Part shown: positions 46,886 to 57,044 of the stretch, piece by piece | Layout: every line of letters begins with the position of its first letter | How positions within the stretch are numbered: position 1 is the first letter of the stretch | Assembly (NCBI RefSeq): GCF_001642805.2 | Contig: NZ_CP016948.1 | Coordinates: forward strand, 1,240,001 to 1,304,000 | From: Serratia surfactantfaciens | GTDB lineage: Bacteria; Pseudomonadota; Gammaproteobacteria; Enterobacterales; Enterobacteriaceae | Length of the DNA stretch: 64,000 nt | Direction: 5' to 3' | Made by a program: the position numbers and the translations under genes | Notes under the pieces: generated by a model | Seen by the model: only the letters and a program-made list of their open reading frames with translations | Database searches by the model: none | What the model was told of the DNA's origin: nothing

Positions 46886-47920
46886 TTGACTCGTCTAACC
46901 CTGGCGTTAGATGCAATGGGCGGGGACTTCGGTCCCTGCGTCACAGTGCCTGCTTCGTTGCAGGCACTGGCCTCTAATTTACAGCTTCATCTCCTGCTGG
47001 TCGGCAATCCCGACGTCATCTCCCCTTTGCTTGCCCACGCCGATCCGGTTCTTCTGGAGCGTCTGCAAGTCGTGCCCGCCGAGTCGGTGATCGCCGGCGA
47101 CGCCAAACCTTCACAAGCGATACGCGCCAGCCGCGGCACGTCGATGCGCATTGCGCTCGAACAGCTTAGCAGCGGCAACGCGCAGGGCTGCGTCAGCGCC
47201 GGCAATACCGGTGCGTTGATGGGGTTGGCGAAGCTGCTGGTCAAGCCGTTGGAAGGCATCGAACGCCCGGCGCTGATGACGGTGATCCCGAATCAGCAAC
47301 GCAGCAAAACCGTGGTGCTGGATTTGGGCGCCAACGTCGAGTGCGACAGCACCATGCTGGTGCAGTTCGCCGTGATGGGCGCGGTGATGGCGGAAGAGGT
47401 GATCGGCATTGCGCAACCGCGAGTGGCGCTGCTGAATATTGGCGAAGAAGAGACCAAAGGCCTGGATAATATCCGCGAAGCGGCCGCTGTGCTAAAAAAT
47501 ACGCCGGCAATCAACTATATTGGTTATCTGGAAGGAAACGAGCTGCTCACCGGCAAGACCGACGTGTTGGTCTGCGACGGTTTCGTGGGCAACGTCACCC
47601 TGAAAACCATGGAAGGGGTGGTCAGGGTGTTCTTATCGCTGCTGAAATCGTCCGGCGACGGAAACAAGCGAGCCTGGTGGCTGAAATTGTTGGGCCGTTG
47701 GCTGCAAAAACGGGTGGTTAAGCGGTTCGGCCACCTGAACCCCGACCAGTATAATGGCGCATGTCTGTTAGGATTGCGCAGCACCGTAGTCAAGAGCCAC
47801 GGCGCTGCGAACCCTCACGCGTTTGCAGTCGCAATCGAACAGGCTGTGCAGGCGGTGCAGCGGCAAGTCCCGGAAAGGATTGCTGCGCGCCTTGAGGCTG
47901 TATTACCTAAGAGTGACTGA
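46886..47920 (+). CDS. plsX: Phosphate acyltransferase PlsX
   Basis: 344-residue enzyme making acyl-phosphate from acyl-ACP for phospholipid synthesis. Landmarks are [78 protein letters not shown] and [16 protein letters not shown]. It begins at a TTG (46886; MTRLTLALD), as E. coli plsX does, 11 bases after rpmF. It leads into fabH after 6 bases. Confidence 0.97.
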   Translation: MTRLTLALDAMGGDFGPCVTVPASLQALASNLQLHLLLVGNPDVISPLLAHADPVLLERLQVVPAESVIAGDAKPSQAIRASRGTSMRIALEQLSSGNAQGCVSAGNTGALMGLAKLLVKPLEGIERPALMTVIPNQQRSKTVVLDLGANVECDSTMLVQFAVMGAVMAEEVIGIAQPRVALLNIGEEETKGLDNIREAAAVLKNTPAINYIGYLEGNELLTGKTDVLVCDGFVGNVTLKTMEGVVRVFLSLLKSSGDGNKRAWWLKLLGRWLQKRVVKRFGHLNPDQYNGACLLGLRSTVVKSHGAANPHAFAVAIEQAVQAVQRQVPERIAARLEAVLPKSD

Positions 47921-47926
47921 TCGTAC

Positions 47927-48880
47927 ATGTATACAAAGATTCTCGGTACGGGGAGTTATTTGCCCGTACAAGTGCGCACCAATGCTGATTTGGAAAAAAT
48001 GGTGGATACCTCTGACGAGTGGATCGTCACGCGTACCGGTATTCGCGAACGCCGTATCGCCGCTGCGGATGAAACCGTTGCGACGATGAGCTTCCAGGCC
48101 GCTGAAAAAGCGCTGGAAATGGCAGGTGTGGCTAAAGAAGACATCGGGCTGATCGTGGTGGCGACCACCACGAATACGCACGCGTTCCCGAGCGCGGCGT
48201 GCCTGGTGCAAGACATGCTGGGTATCAAGGACTGCGCGGCGTTCGATCTGGCCGCGGCCTGCGCCGGCTTTACTTATGCGCTCAGCGTGGCCGATCAGTA
48301 CGTGAAAAACGGCGCGGTCAAACATGCGTTGGTGATCGGCGCAGATCTGTTGTCACGCACGCTGGATCCTGAAGATCGCGGCACCATCATTCTGTTTGGC
48401 GATGGCGCAGGGGCGGTGGTGCTGGGGGCTTCCGAAGAGCCGGGCATCATGTCCACCCATCTGCACGCCGACGGCAGCTACGGCGGCCTGCTGACGCTGC
48501 CGTACAAGGATCGTCAGAATCAAGACAAGCCGGCCTATGTCACCATGGCGGGCAACGAAGTCTTCAAGGTTGCGGTCACCGAGCTGGCGCGCATCGTCGA
48601 CGAGACGCTGCAGGCCAATAATCTGGACCGCAGCGAGCTGGATTGGCTGGTGCCGCACCAGGCCAACCTGCGCATCATCAGCGCAACGGCGAAAAAATTG
48701 GGCATGGGGATGGACAAAGTGGTGGTGACGCTCGATCGTCACGGCAACACCTCCGCCGCCTCGGTGCCTTCCGCACTGGACGAAGCAGTGCGCGACGGGC
48801 GAGTTCAGCGCGGCCAACTGGTGCTGCTGGAAGCCTTCGGCGGCGGCTTTACCTGGGGCTCGGCGCTGGTTCGTTTCTGA
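47927..48880 (+). CDS. fabH: 3-oxoacyl-ACP synthase III
   Basis: 317-residue KAS III that starts fatty-acid synthesis by condensing acetyl-CoA with malonyl-ACP. Catalytic triad visible: Cys in [13 protein letters not shown] (near 112), His in [11 protein letters not shown] (near 244) and Asn in [12 protein letters not shown] (near 274). The C-terminus [22 protein letters not shown] is typical. Starts 6 bases after plsX within the fab cluster. Confidence 0.98.
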   Translation: MYTKILGTGSYLPVQVRTNADLEKMVDTSDEWIVTRTGIRERRIAAADETVATMSFQAAEKALEMAGVAKEDIGLIVVATTTNTHAFPSAACLVQDMLGIKDCAAFDLAAACAGFTYALSVADQYVKNGAVKHALVIGADLLSRTLDPEDRGTIILFGDGAGAVVLGASEEPGIMSTHLHADGSYGGLLTLPYKDRQNQDKPAYVTMAGNEVFKVAVTELARIVDETLQANNLDRSELDWLVPHQANLRIISATAKKLGMGMDKVVVTLDRHGNTSAASVPSALDEAVRDGRVQRGQLVLLEAFGGGFTWGSALVRF

Positions 48881-48898
48881 TTTGGACAGGAAGAAAAA

Positions 48899-49828
48899 AT
48901 GACGCAATTTGCTTTTGTTTTCCCGGGCCAGGGGTCGCAGACCGTTGGCATGTTGGCCGATTTGGCCGCACAGTTCCCGATCGTCGAAGAGACCTTCGGC
49001 GAGGCTTCCTCCGCCCTGGGTTACGATCTGTGGCAGCTGGTGCAACAAGGCCCGGCGGAAGAGCTGAACAAGACCTGGCAGACCCAGCCGGCGCTGCTGG
49101 CCGCCTCGGTGGCGATTTTCCGCGTTTGGCAGCAGCAGGGCGGTAAAGCGCCGGCGCTGATGGCGGGCCATAGCCTGGGCGAATACTCGGCGCTGGTCTG
49201 CGCCGGCGTGCTGGACTTCAAGGCGGCGATCCGTCTGGTCGAGCTGCGCGGCAAGCTGATGCAGGAAGCGGTGCCGGAAGGCACCGGCGCGATGTACGCC
49301 ATCATCGGCCTGGACAACGACGCGATCGCCAAGGCGTGCGAAGAGTCCGCGCAAGGGCAGGTGGTTTCACCGGTCAACTTCAACTCGCCGGGCCAGGTGG
49401 TTATCGCCGGCAACAAGGAAGCGGTTGAACGCGCAGGCGCCGCCTGTAAAGCCGCCGGCGCCAAACGCGCGCTGCCGCTGCCGGTGAGCGTGCCTTCGCA
49501 CTGCGCACTGATGAAACCGGCCGCCGACAAGCTGGCCGTGGCGCTGCAGGACATCGCCTTCAACGCGCCGCAGGTGCCGGTGGTGAACAACGTCGACGTG
49601 CGTACCGAAAACGATCCTGAAGCGATCCGCAGCGCGCTGGTGCGTCAACTGTACAGCCCGGTGCGTTGGACCGAAAGCGTAGAATTTATCGCAGCACAGG
49701 GAGTGACGTCGCTGCTGGAAGTGGGGCCGGGCAAAGTGCTGACCGGCCTGACTAAACGTATTGTTGACACCCTGACGGCTGCGGCGGTGAACGACACCGC
49801 CAGCCTGTCGGCGGCGCTTGAACAATAA
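48899..49828 (+). CDS. fabD: Malonyl-CoA:ACP transacylase
   Basis: 309-residue enzyme transferring malonyl from CoA to ACP. FVFPGQGSQTVGML at the start, the nucleophilic Ser in AGHSLGEYSALVCAG (near 92), Arg in RLVELRGKLMQEA (near 117), His in PVSVPSHCALM (near 201) and EVGPGKVLTGLTKRI toward the end. A GGAAGAAAAA ribosome site precedes the ATG. Operon member between fabH and fabG. Confidence 0.98.
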   Translation: MTQFAFVFPGQGSQTVGMLADLAAQFPIVEETFGEASSALGYDLWQLVQQGPAEELNKTWQTQPALLAASVAIFRVWQQQGGKAPALMAGHSLGEYSALVCAGVLDFKAAIRLVELRGKLMQEAVPEGTGAMYAIIGLDNDAIAKACEESAQGQVVSPVNFNSPGQVVIAGNKEAVERAGAACKAAGAKRALPLPVSVPSHCALMKPAADKLAVALQDIAFNAPQVPVVNNVDVRTENDPEAIRSALVRQLYSPVRWTESVEFIAAQGVTSLLEVGPGKVLTGLTKRIVDTLTAAAVNDTASLSAALEQ

Positions 49829-49839
49829 AGAGGAAAATG

Positions 49840-50574
49840 ATGAGCTTCGAAGGTAAAATCGTTCTGGTCACCGGCGCGAGCCGCGGTATTGGCCGAGCTA
49901 TTGCAGAAACGTTTGTGGCACGCGGCGCCAAAGTGATCGGCACCGCGACCAGCGAGAGCGGCGCTGAAGCGATCAGCGGCTACCTGGGCGCAAACGGCAA
50001 AGGGTTTATGTTGAACGTTGTTGATGCGCAATCTATCGACAGCGTGCTGGCATCGATTCGCGCCGAATTTGGCGAAATCGACATTTTAGTGAATAATGCC
50101 GGCATTACGCGTGATAACCTGCTGATGCGCATGAAGGATGATGAGTGGGAGGATATCCTCGACACCAACCTGACTTCCGTATTCCGTCTGTCAAAAGCGG
50201 TAATGCGCGCTATGATGAAAAAGCGGTTTGGCCGTATCATCACCATCGGTTCCGTTGTCGGTACCATGGGGAACGCAGGGCAGGCGAACTACGCGGCGGC
50301 TAAAGCCGGCCTGATTGGTTTTAGCAAATCTTTGGCACGTGAAGTTGCTTCGCGTGGCATTACGGTCAACGTCGTGGCACCTGGCTTTATTGAGACGGAC
50401 ATGACACGGGCGTTGACAGATGATCAACGCGCAGGCATTTTGTCATCAGTTCCAGCCAACCGGCTGGGCGATGCTAAAGAAATCGCCAGCGCTGTTGCAT
50501 TTTTGGCCTCTGATGAGGCCGGCTATATCACCGGTGAAACGTTACATGTCAATGGCGGCATGTACATGATTTAA
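49840..50574 (+). CDS. fabG: 3-oxoacyl-ACP reductase
   Basis: 244-residue NADPH-dependent short-chain reductase, the same length as E. coli. The cofactor site is [23 protein letters not shown]. Catalytic Ser near 138 lies in [13 protein letters not shown], and Tyr151/Lys155 in [31 protein letters not shown] and [16 protein letters not shown] complete the signature. Two adjacent ATGs exist; the second is chosen since GAGG lies 6 bases before it. Confidence 0.97.
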   Translation: MSFEGKIVLVTGASRGIGRAIAETFVARGAKVIGTATSESGAEAISGYLGANGKGFMLNVVDAQSIDSVLASIRAEFGEIDILVNNAGITRDNLLMRMKDDEWEDILDTNLTSVFRLSKAVMRAMMKKRFGRIITIGSVVGTMGNAGQANYAAAKAGLIGFSKSLAREVASRGITVNVVAPGFIETDMTRALTDDQRAGILSSVPANRLGDAKEIASAVAFLASDEAGYITGETLHVNGGMYMI

Positions 50575-50655
50575 AAAATGCGAAAACCATTTGCGTTATT
50601 TGAGGCAAAAACCGCAAAATAGCGTAAAATCGTGGTTTGACCAGCCGGGATTTAG

Positions 50656-50683
50656 TTGCATCTTTTTCAGCATTTTATACACT
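50656..50683 (+). promoter_or_regulatory. Candidate acpP promoter
   Basis: TTGCAT (50656-50661), 16-base spacer, TACACT (50678-50683) within TTTTATACACT, in the 154-base fabG-acpP gap. acpP has its own strong promoter in E. coli, so a local promoter is expected; the exact hexamers are tentative. Confidence 0.45.
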
Positions 50684-50728
50684 ACGAAAACCATCGCGAA
50701 AGCGAGTTTTGATAGGAAATTTAAGAGT

Positions 50729-50965
50729 ATGAGCACTATCGAAGAACGCGTTAAGAAAATCATTGTTGAGCAACTGGGTGTTAAACAGGAAGAAGTTTTG
50801 AACAACGCTTCTTTCGTTGAAGATCTGGGCGCTGATTCTCTTGACACCGTTGAGCTGGTAATGGCACTGGAAGAAGAATTCGACACCGAGATTCCAGACG
50901 AAGAAGCTGAGAAGATCACTACTGTTCAGGCAGCTATTGATTTCATCAACGCTAGCCAGCAGTAA
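50729..50965 (+). CDS. acpP: Acyl carrier protein
   Basis: 78-residue carrier, nearly identical to E. coli [32 protein letters not shown], the phosphopantetheine Ser in [20 protein letters not shown], ending [11 protein letters not shown]. Very acidic, four-helix bundle. Preceded by a 154-base gap with promoter-like sequence and followed by a hairpin, so it can be expressed far above its neighbours. Confidence 0.99.
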   Translation: MSTIEERVKKIIVEQLGVKQEEVLNNASFVEDLGADSLDTVELVMALEEEFDTEIPDEEAEKITTVQAAIDFINASQQ

Positions 50966-50976
50966 GAGAACATATC

Positions 50977-51006
50977 TAGGCGGTCGTTCGACCGCCTAAG
51001 TTTTTT
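50977..51006 (+). terminator. acpP terminator/attenuator
   Basis: TAGGCGGTC-GTTC-GACCGCCTA perfect hairpin (50977-50998) followed by AAG and T6. It lies 42 bases before fabF, so it must be partial or fabF must have its own promoter. Confidence 0.8.
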
Positions 51007-51047
51007 CTATCCCTAGTGTCATATTTTTCCCTCCCTGGAGGACAAAC

Positions 51048-52289
51048 GTGTCTAAGCGTCGAGTAGTTGTGACCGGACTGGGCATGTTGTCTCCTGTCGG
51101 CAATACGGTAGAGTCCACGTGGAACGCTCTTCTTGCCGGTCAGAGTGGCATCAGCCTGATCGACCATTTCGATACCACTGCCTATGCGACCAAGTTTGCT
51201 GGCCTGGTAAAGAATTTTAATTCTGAGGATTTCATCTCTCGCAAAGATGCGCGCAAGATGGACGCCTTTATCCAGTACGGTATCGCTGCCGGCATGCAAG
51301 CCATGCAGGATGCAGGTCTGGACATCACCGAGGCTAACGCCACCCGCATTGGAGCCGCGATCGGTTCCGGCATCGGCGGCCTGGGTTTGATTGAAGAAAA
51401 CCACAGTTCACTGGTTAACGGTGGCCCACGGAAAATCAGTCCGTTCTTCGTGCCATCCACCATCGTGAATATGATTGCAGGCCACCTGACAATCATGTAC
51501 GGCATGCGTGGCCCAAGCATTTCCATCGCCACCGCCTGTACATCAGGTGTGCACAACATCGGCCATGCGGCGCGTATCATTGCTTACAATGATGCTGACG
51601 TGATGCTGGCCGGTGGGGCAGAGAAAGCCAGCACCCCATTGGGCGTCGGCGGCTTTGGCGCAGCGCGCGCCCTGTCCACCCGTAATGACAACCCGCAGGC
51701 GGCGAGCCGTCCGTGGGATAAAGACCGCGACGGCTTCGTGCTGGGCGACGGCGCCGGCATGATGGTGCTGGAAGAGTACGAACACGCGAAAAAACGCGGC
51801 GCGAAAATCTACGCCGAAGTGGTTGGCTTTGGGATGAGCAGCGATGCTTATCACATGACTTCGCCACCGGAAAACGGCGCTGGCGCTGCGCTGGCGATGG
51901 AAAATGCCCTGCTTGACGCCGGTGTGACCCCGTCACAAATCGGCTACATCAACGCACACGGCACCTCTACGCCGGCGGGCGATCAGGCGGAAGCGCAGGC
52001 GGTGAAATCCGTATTTGGCGCCGATGCCCAGCGCGTACTGGTGAGCTCGACCAAATCGATGACCGGCCACCTATTGGGTGCGGCAGGCGCGATCGAGTCC
52101 ATCTTCACCGTGCTGGCGCTGCGCGATCAGGCGGTACCGCCAACCATCAACCTGGATAACCCGGATGAAGGTTGCGATCTGGACTTCGTGCCTCACGAAG
52201 CGCGCCAGGTCAGCGATATGGAGTTCACCCTGTGTAACTCCTTCGGCTTCGGCGGCACCAACGGCTCGCTGATCTTCCGCCGAGTGTAA
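51048..52289 (+). CDS. fabF: 3-oxoacyl-ACP synthase II
   Basis: 413-residue KAS II elongating acyl-ACP, important for cis-vaccenate and membrane fluidity. Catalytic Cys in [15 protein letters not shown] (near 163), His in [14 protein letters not shown] (near 303) and His in [15 protein letters not shown] (near 340). The end is [20 protein letters not shown] start at 51048 behind CTGGAGGA. Last fab gene of the cluster, followed by a terminator. Confidence 0.98.
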   Translation: MSKRRVVVTGLGMLSPVGNTVESTWNALLAGQSGISLIDHFDTTAYATKFAGLVKNFNSEDFISRKDARKMDAFIQYGIAAGMQAMQDAGLDITEANATRIGAAIGSGIGGLGLIEENHSSLVNGGPRKISPFFVPSTIVNMIAGHLTIMYGMRGPSISIATACTSGVHNIGHAARIIAYNDADVMLAGGAEKASTPLGVGGFGAARALSTRNDNPQAASRPWDKDRDGFVLGDGAGMMVLEEYEHAKKRGAKIYAEVVGFGMSSDAYHMTSPPENGAGAALAMENALLDAGVTPSQIGYINAHGTSTPAGDQAEAQAVKSVFGADAQRVLVSSTKSMTGHLLGAAGAIESIFTVLALRDQAVPPTINLDNPDEGCDLDFVPHEARQVSDMEFTLCNSFGFGGTNGSLIFRRV

Positions 52290-52311
52290 CTCGCACGGTC
52301 GACTGCTGATG

Positions 52312-52340
52312 AAAGCCCGGTTTTTTAACCGGGCTTTTTT
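52312..52340 (+). terminator. fabF terminator
   Basis: AAAGCCCGGTT ... AACCGGGCTTT stem (52312-52337) with T6, 23 bases after the fabF stop. Confidence 0.88.
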
Positions 52341-52433
52341 ACGTCTGACGCCTGACTCTCTGCGGGGCTGCACATCGCTTCATCGCCTGCTATTCTGCGA
52401 GCGTGAAGTCATCAGCCGGCAACAGGAGGAAGC

Positions 52434-53231
52434 ATGTATTGGATTAACGGACAACGCCACGATGCGCTGGCGCCGAGCGATCGCGGCCTGCAATTCGGCG
52501 ATGGCTGCTTTACTACCGCCCGGGTTATCGACGGCAAAGTCGAGCTGCTGCCCTGGCATCTGGAGCGGCTGCAGCAAGCGGCGCAGCGGCTGATGCTGCC
52601 CGCCACCGATTGGCTGGCTTTCGAACGGGAGATGGCGCAGGCGGCCGAATCAATTCCGCTCGGCGTGGTCAAAGCGATACTGACGCGCGGCAGCGGTGGG
52701 CGCGGCTACAGCCCGTCGGGGTGCGAAAACCCAACGCGCATCGTCGCCCGCAGCAGCTATCCCGCGCACTATTTGCAGTGGCGGGCGCAGGGCATCACGC
52801 TCGCGCTCAGCCCGGTGGCGCTGGCGCGTAACCCGCTGCTGGCGGGGCTAAAGCATTTGAACCGTCTGGAGCAGGTGCTGATCCGCGCGCATCTTGACCA
52901 GACGGCCGCCGACGAGGCGCTGGTGCTTGACACTGCCGGTATGCTGGTGGAATGCTGTGCGGCTAATTTGTTCTGGCGTAAGGGAAAAGCGGTGTTTACC
53001 CCGGACCTGAGCCAGGCGGGCGTCGCCGGGCTGATGCGGCGGCGGGTGATCGCGCTGCTGACCGGTTCGGAATACCGTCTGCACTGCGTCAGTGAACCGC
53101 TGGAGACGCTGGCCGACGCTGACGAAGTTCTGGTGAGCAACGCGCTGATGCCGCTGCTGCCGGTAAACGTTGCCCAATCATGGCGTTATCATTCGCGCCA
53201 GCTGTATGATTTTTTGCGTCCACACTGTTAA
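52434..53231 (+). CDS. pabC: 4-amino-4-deoxychorismate lyase
   Basis: 265-residue PLP enzyme converting aminodeoxychorismate to p-aminobenzoate and pyruvate in folate synthesis. MYWINGQRHDALAPSDRGLQFGDGCFTTARVIDG is the family start. The PLP lysine lies in AGLKHLNRLEQVLIRAHLDQT, with LVECCAANLFWRKGKAVFTP and SNALMPLLPV after it. AGGAGGA precedes the ATG. It heads a compact run pabC-mltG-tmk-holB-ycfH with very short gaps. Confidence 0.96.
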   Translation: MYWINGQRHDALAPSDRGLQFGDGCFTTARVIDGKVELLPWHLERLQQAAQRLMLPATDWLAFEREMAQAAESIPLGVVKAILTRGSGGRGYSPSGCENPTRIVARSSYPAHYLQWRAQGITLALSPVALARNPLLAGLKHLNRLEQVLIRAHLDQTAADEALVLDTAGMLVECCAANLFWRKGKAVFTPDLSQAGVAGLMRRRVIALLTGSEYRLHCVSEPLETLADADEVLVSNALMPLLPVNVAQSWRYHSRQLYDFLRPHC

Positions 53232-53244
53232 CCATGGCTGATTG

Positions 53245-54270
53245 ATGAAGAAAAGAAAGCTGAAGGTCCTGTCTGTTATTGTTGTTCTGGCATTGGCGCT
53301 GCTGTTTTGGGGCTACCAGAAGATCGAACGCTTTGCCGATACGCCGCTGGCCATCCAGCAAGAGACTATCTTCAAACTGCCTGCCGGCACCGGCCGGGTG
53401 GCGCTGGAAGGGGTGCTGGTGCGCGATAAACTGGTGCGCAACGGCCGCTGGTTCCAGTGGCTGCTGAAACTGGAGCCGGAGCTGGCGGAGTTCAAGGCCG
53501 GTACCTACCGTTTCACGCCGGGCATGACGGTGCGCCAGATGCTGAAGCTGTTGGCCAGCGGCAAAGAGGCGCAGTTCACCGCGCGCTTTATCGAAGGCTC
53601 ACGCCTGCGTGACTGGCAGCAGGTGCTGCAGCAGTCCAAATACCTGAAACACACTCTGGCGGACAAGAGCGAAGCGGAGATCGCCACCGCGCTAGGCATT
53701 CCTGCGGGCGAAACGCCGGAAGGGCACCTGTACCCGGATACCTATCAGTATACCGCCGGCATGAGCGACATTGCGCTACTCAAACGCGCTCACGTGCGCA
53801 TGAACAAAGCGCTGCAGGCAGCCTGGGCCGGCCGCGACGCCAGCCTGCCGTATAAAACGCCGGAAGAGTTGTTGACCATGGCTTCGATCGTCGAGAAAGA
53901 GACCGCCGTGCCGGAAGAGCGCAGCAAGGTGGCGTCGGTGTTCGTCAACCGCTTGCGCATCGGCATGCGTCTGCAGACCGATCCGACGGTGATCTACGGC
54001 ATGGGCGAAAGCTATAATGGCAACATCACGCGCAAGGATCTGGAGACGCCGACGCCTTATAACACCTATGTGATCGCCGGCCTGCCGCCAACGCCGATCG
54101 CCATGCCGGGTGAGGCCTCGCTGCAGGCGGCCGCCAATCCGGCCAAAACGCCTTATCTCTATTTTGTCGCCGACGGCAAGGGTGGGCATACCTTCACCAC
54201 CAATCTGGCGAGCCATAACCAGGCGGTGCGCGCGTACCGTCAGGCGTTAAAGGAAAAGAATGAAAAGTAA
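53245..54270 (+). CDS. mltG: Endolytic murein transglycosylase MltG
   Basis: 341-residue inner-membrane protein that cuts nascent glycan strands and so sets chain length. One N-terminal membrane helix ([19 protein letters not shown]), a LysM-like part ([20 protein letters not shown]), and the YceG catalytic domain with the Glu in [54 protein letters not shown] is the family signature. ATG 53245 chosen over a TTG one codon earlier. Overlaps tmk by 11 bases. Confidence 0.96.
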   Translation: MKKRKLKVLSVIVVLALALLFWGYQKIERFADTPLAIQQETIFKLPAGTGRVALEGVLVRDKLVRNGRWFQWLLKLEPELAEFKAGTYRFTPGMTVRQMLKLLASGKEAQFTARFIEGSRLRDWQQVLQQSKYLKHTLADKSEAEIATALGIPAGETPEGHLYPDTYQYTAGMSDIALLKRAHVRMNKALQAAWAGRDASLPYKTPEELLTMASIVEKETAVPEERSKVASVFVNRLRIGMRLQTDPTVIYGMGESYNGNITRKDLETPTPYNTYVIAGLPPTPIAMPGEASLQAAANPAKTPYLYFVADGKGGHTFTTNLASHNQAVRAYRQALKEKNEK

Positions 54271-54898
54271 ATTCGTTGTTATCGAGGGGCTGGAAGGCGC
54301 GGGCAAGACCACCGCGCGCGACACGGTGGTCAATGTACTGCGTGAACACGGCGTCAGCGATATCGTCTTCACCCGCGAACCGGGCGGTACGCCGCTGGCG
54401 GAAAAGCTGCGCGATCTGTTCAAGCGCGGCATCGATGGCGAATTGCCGACCATCAAGGCCGAAGTGCTGATGCTGTACGCCGCGCGCGTGCAGCTGGTGG
54501 AGACCGTAATTAAACCGGCTCTGGCGCGCGGCGCGTGGGTGGTGGGCGACCGTCACGATCTCTCTTCACAGGCTTACCAGGGCGGCGGCCGTGGCGTGGA
54601 TCCGCAGCTGATGGCCTCGCTGCGCGACACCGTGCTGGGGGATTTCCGGCCGGACCTGACGGTCTATCTCGATCTGCCGCCGCTGGTTGGCCTGCAACGC
54701 GCACAGGCTCGCGGCCAGCTGGATCGCATCGAACAGGAGGCGCTGCCGTTCTTCGAACGCACCCGCGCGCGTTATCTCGAGCTGGCGGCGCAGGATGAAA
54801 CCATCGTCACCGTCGACGCCGCCCAACCGCTGGAACAGGTGACGGCGGCGATCCGCGACTGCGTCAGCCAGTGGCTGCGGCAGCAGGAAGGCGCATAA
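54260..54898 (+). CDS. tmk: Thymidylate kinase
   Basis: 212-residue kinase phosphorylating dTMP to dTDP. P-loop [15 protein letters not shown], the DRX motif region [40 protein letters not shown] and the lid near [23 protein letters not shown]. Overlaps mltG at its start and shares one base with the holB start (TAATG), so translation is coupled. Confidence 0.97.
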   Translation: MKSKFVVIEGLEGAGKTTARDTVVNVLREHGVSDIVFTREPGGTPLAEKLRDLFKRGIDGELPTIKAEVLMLYAARVQLVETVIKPALARGAWVVGDRHDLSSQAYQGGGRGVDPQLMASLRDTVLGDFRPDLTVYLDLPPLVGLQRAQARGQLDRIEQEALPFFERTRARYLELAAQDETIVTVDAAQPLEQVTAAIRDCVSQWLRQQEGA

Positions 54899-55905
54899 TG
54901 AACTGGTATCCGTGGCTGAATGGCCCTTATCGCCAGCTGGTTGGGCAGTACGCCGAGGGCCGCGGCCATCATGCGCTGCTGCTGCACGCTGCGGCGGGCA
55001 ACGGTGACGATGCGCTGGCCTACGGCCTGAGCCGTTGGTTGATCTGTCAGCAGCGCAACGGTGAAAAAAGCTGCGGTGAGTGCCATAGCTGCCGGCTGAT
55101 GCTGGCGGGTAACCACCCGGATTATCACGTGCTGGCGCCGGAAAAGGGCAAGAGCAGCCTGGGGATCGAACCGATTCGCCAGGTGATTGAGAAGCTGTAT
55201 GCCCACGCGCAGCAGGGCGGCGCCAAGGTGATTTGGCTGCCTCAGGCGGAACAGCTGACCGAGGCGGCGGCCAACGCGCTGTTGAAAACGCTGGAGGAGC
55301 CGCCGGAGAAAACCTATTTCCTGCTGGGGTGCCGTGAGCCGTCGCGGCTGATGGCGACGCTGCGCAGCCGCTGCCTGTACTGGCATTTGGCCAGCCCGGA
55401 GGAGCAGCTCAGTCTGCAGTGGCTGGGCCGACAGGCGGCCGGATCTCAGACGGACCGCCTCACGGCGCTGCGCCTGCACGACGGCGCGCCGCTGGCCGCC
55501 GAACAGCTGTTGCAGCCGCAGCAGTGGCAACAGCGCAGCGCCATGTGCGCTGCATTGAGCGCCGCGCTGCCGCAGCGCGATATGCTGTCGCTGCTGCCGG
55601 CGTTAAACCACGAAGACGTCGCCGAGCGCCTGCACTGGCTGTGCGCGCTGCTGGTGGACGCGATGAAGTGGCAACAGGGCGCGCATCACTATGTATTGAA
55701 TCAGGATCAGCAGCCGCTGGTGCACCAGTTGGCCAGCCTGCTGAGCAGCGCCTCGCTGCAGCAGATCGTGCAGCAGTGGCTGAACTGTCGTCACCAGCTG
55801 CTCAGCGTGGTGGGCGTCAATCGCGAGCTGCTGCTGACCGAACAGTTACTTCGCTGGGAACAGATGCTCGGCGCCGCCGGCTATTCCCAACCTCATTCGC
55901 TGTAA
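54898..55905 (+). CDS. holB: DNA polymerase III subunit delta'
   Basis: 335-residue clamp-loader subunit. AAA+ fold without a functional Walker A, as usual for delta' (HHALLLHAAAGNGDDALA). The four-cysteine zinc module is in ICQQRNGEKSCGECHSCRLM. DYHVLAPEKGKSSLGIEPIRQV, QAEQLTEAAANALLKTLEEPPEKTYFLLGC and LRSRC (the SRC motif that supplies the arginine finger) follow. Start overlaps the tmk stop by one base. Confidence 0.96.
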   Translation: MNWYPWLNGPYRQLVGQYAEGRGHHALLLHAAAGNGDDALAYGLSRWLICQQRNGEKSCGECHSCRLMLAGNHPDYHVLAPEKGKSSLGIEPIRQVIEKLYAHAQQGGAKVIWLPQAEQLTEAAANALLKTLEEPPEKTYFLLGCREPSRLMATLRSRCLYWHLASPEEQLSLQWLGRQAAGSQTDRLTALRLHDGAPLAAEQLLQPQQWQQRSAMCAALSAALPQRDMLSLLPALNHEDVAERLHWLCALLVDAMKWQQGAHHYVLNQDQQPLVHQLASLLSSASLQQIVQQWLNCRHQLLSVVGVNRELLLTEQLLRWEQMLGAAGYSQPHSL

Positions 55906-55924
55906 AGTAAAAGAGTTAAAAATT

Positions 55925-56701
55925 ATGTTGTTAGTCGATTCTCATTGCCATCTTGACGGCCTGGATTATCAAACGCTGCACCAGAATGTGGACGATGCGC
56001 TGGCCAAGGCCAAAGCGCGCGACGTCGGCTATGTGCTGGCGGTCGCCACCACGCTGCCGGGCTACCGTTCCATGACCGAACTGATCGGCCAGCGCGACGA
56101 TGTGGCCTTCTCCTGCGGGGTGCATCCGCTCAACCTGGAAGAAGGCTATGATTACGCCGAGCTGCGTCGCCTGGCGGCGGCGGAGCAGGTGGTGGCGCTG
56201 GGGGAGACCGGGCTCGATTACTTCTACCAGAAAGACAACCTTGAGCTGCAGCAGGACTCTTTCCGCGAGCATATCCGCATTGGCCGGGATCTGAACAAGC
56301 CGGTGATCGTCCACACCCGCGATGCGCGCGCGGATACGCTGGCGATCCTGCGTGAAGAGAACGCACAGGACTGCGGTGGCGTACTCCACTGCTTCACCGA
56401 AGATCTGGCCACGGCCGAAGCTTTGCTGGATCTGGGCTTTTACATCTCTTTCTCCGGCATCGTGACCTTCCGCAACGCCGAACAGCTGCGTGAAGTAGCC
56501 CGCTATGTGCCGCTGGACCGCATTCTGGTGGAAACCGACTCGCCTTATCTGGCGCCGGTGCCGCATCGCGGCAAAGAAAACCAACCCGCCTATGTGCGCG
56601 ATGTGGCTGAATACATGGCGGTATTGAAGGGCGTTAGCCTGGAACAACTGGCCGAAGCGACCACCGCCAACTTTTCACGCTTATTTCACCTCGATCTGTG
56701 A
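55925..56701 (+). CDS. ycfH: TatD-family metal-dependent hydrolase YcfH
   Basis: 258-residue TIM-barrel hydrolase. Metal ligands in LLVDSHCHLDGLDY, VALGETGLDYFYQ, PVIVHTRDARADTL, GVLHCFTED and LVETDSPYLAPVPHRGKENQP. TatD relatives are DNases or D-aminoacyl hydrolases; the role of YcfH is unclear. Last gene of the pabC-ycfH run, 19 bases after holB, with hairpins starting 67 bases later. Confidence 0.94.
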   Translation: MLLVDSHCHLDGLDYQTLHQNVDDALAKAKARDVGYVLAVATTLPGYRSMTELIGQRDDVAFSCGVHPLNLEEGYDYAELRRLAAAEQVVALGETGLDYFYQKDNLELQQDSFREHIRIGRDLNKPVIVHTRDARADTLAILREENAQDCGGVLHCFTEDLATAEALLDLGFYISFSGIVTFRNAEQLREVARYVPLDRILVETDSPYLAPVPHRGKENQPAYVRDVAEYMAVLKGVSLEQLAEATTANFSRLFHLDL

Positions 56702-56767
56702 TCTTTGACCTAGGCTATAGCTGTAGGTCATTGTCTGCATAATTTTTTTTGAGCTCGTAATTAATCA

Positions 56768-56838
56768 CTGAAACGGGTAAGGTTCCCTCCCGTTTCAGGT
56801 TGTTCGGTGCGTATTTTTTGGCCTGTTTTGCCAAAAAA
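56768..56838 (+). terminator. Hairpins downstream of ycfH
   Basis: Two stems: CTGAAACGGG/CCCGTTTCAG (56768-56798, 11-base loop) and TTTTTTGGC/GCCAAAAAA (56814-56838). The first lacks a U run; together they probably end the pabC-ycfH transcript before the ptsG promoter. Confidence 0.5.
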
Positions 56839-56879
56839 CAGCCGGTTTATGCAAAGTTGCTGCGGCTCGATCATCGAAA

Positions 56880-56895
56880 CGTGATTGTCATCAAA
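56880..56895 (+). promoter_or_regulatory. Putative CRP site of ptsG
   Basis: CGTGA-TTGTCA-TCAAA fits the TGTGA-N6-TCACA consensus at 8 of 10 positions and lies 165 bases before ptsG, in the position of the E. coli ptsG CRP site. Confidence 0.65.
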
Positions 56896-56910
56896 CATTG
56901 CGCAGGCTAT

Positions 56911-56933
56911 TTATTTTACTCTGCGTAATAAAT
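56911..56933 (+). promoter_or_regulatory. Putative Mlc operator of ptsG
   Basis: TTATTTTACTCTGCGTAATA (56911-56930, running on to AAT) closely resembles the Mlc operator upstream of E. coli ptsG as I remember it, and lies just downstream of the CRP-like site. Mlc repression relieved by glucose uptake is inferred. Confidence 0.7.
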
Positions 56934-57024
56934 TCAAGGGGTGCTCAGACACCCTGAATTGCAGGGGTTTTTCTCCCCCCCTTGCAGCGCGACGTATCGC
57001 GACAAGAAGTAGCAAAGCATTATT

Positions 57025-57040
57025 ACTCAGGAGCACACTC
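57025..57040 (+). promoter_or_regulatory. SgrS pairing site in ptsG leader
   Basis: ACTCAGGAGCACACTC covers the ribosome site of ptsG and matches the E. coli sequence that pairs with the small RNA SgrS during sugar-phosphate stress. Conservation of this stretch suggests the same control. Confidence 0.7.
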
Positions 57041-57044
57041 AACT

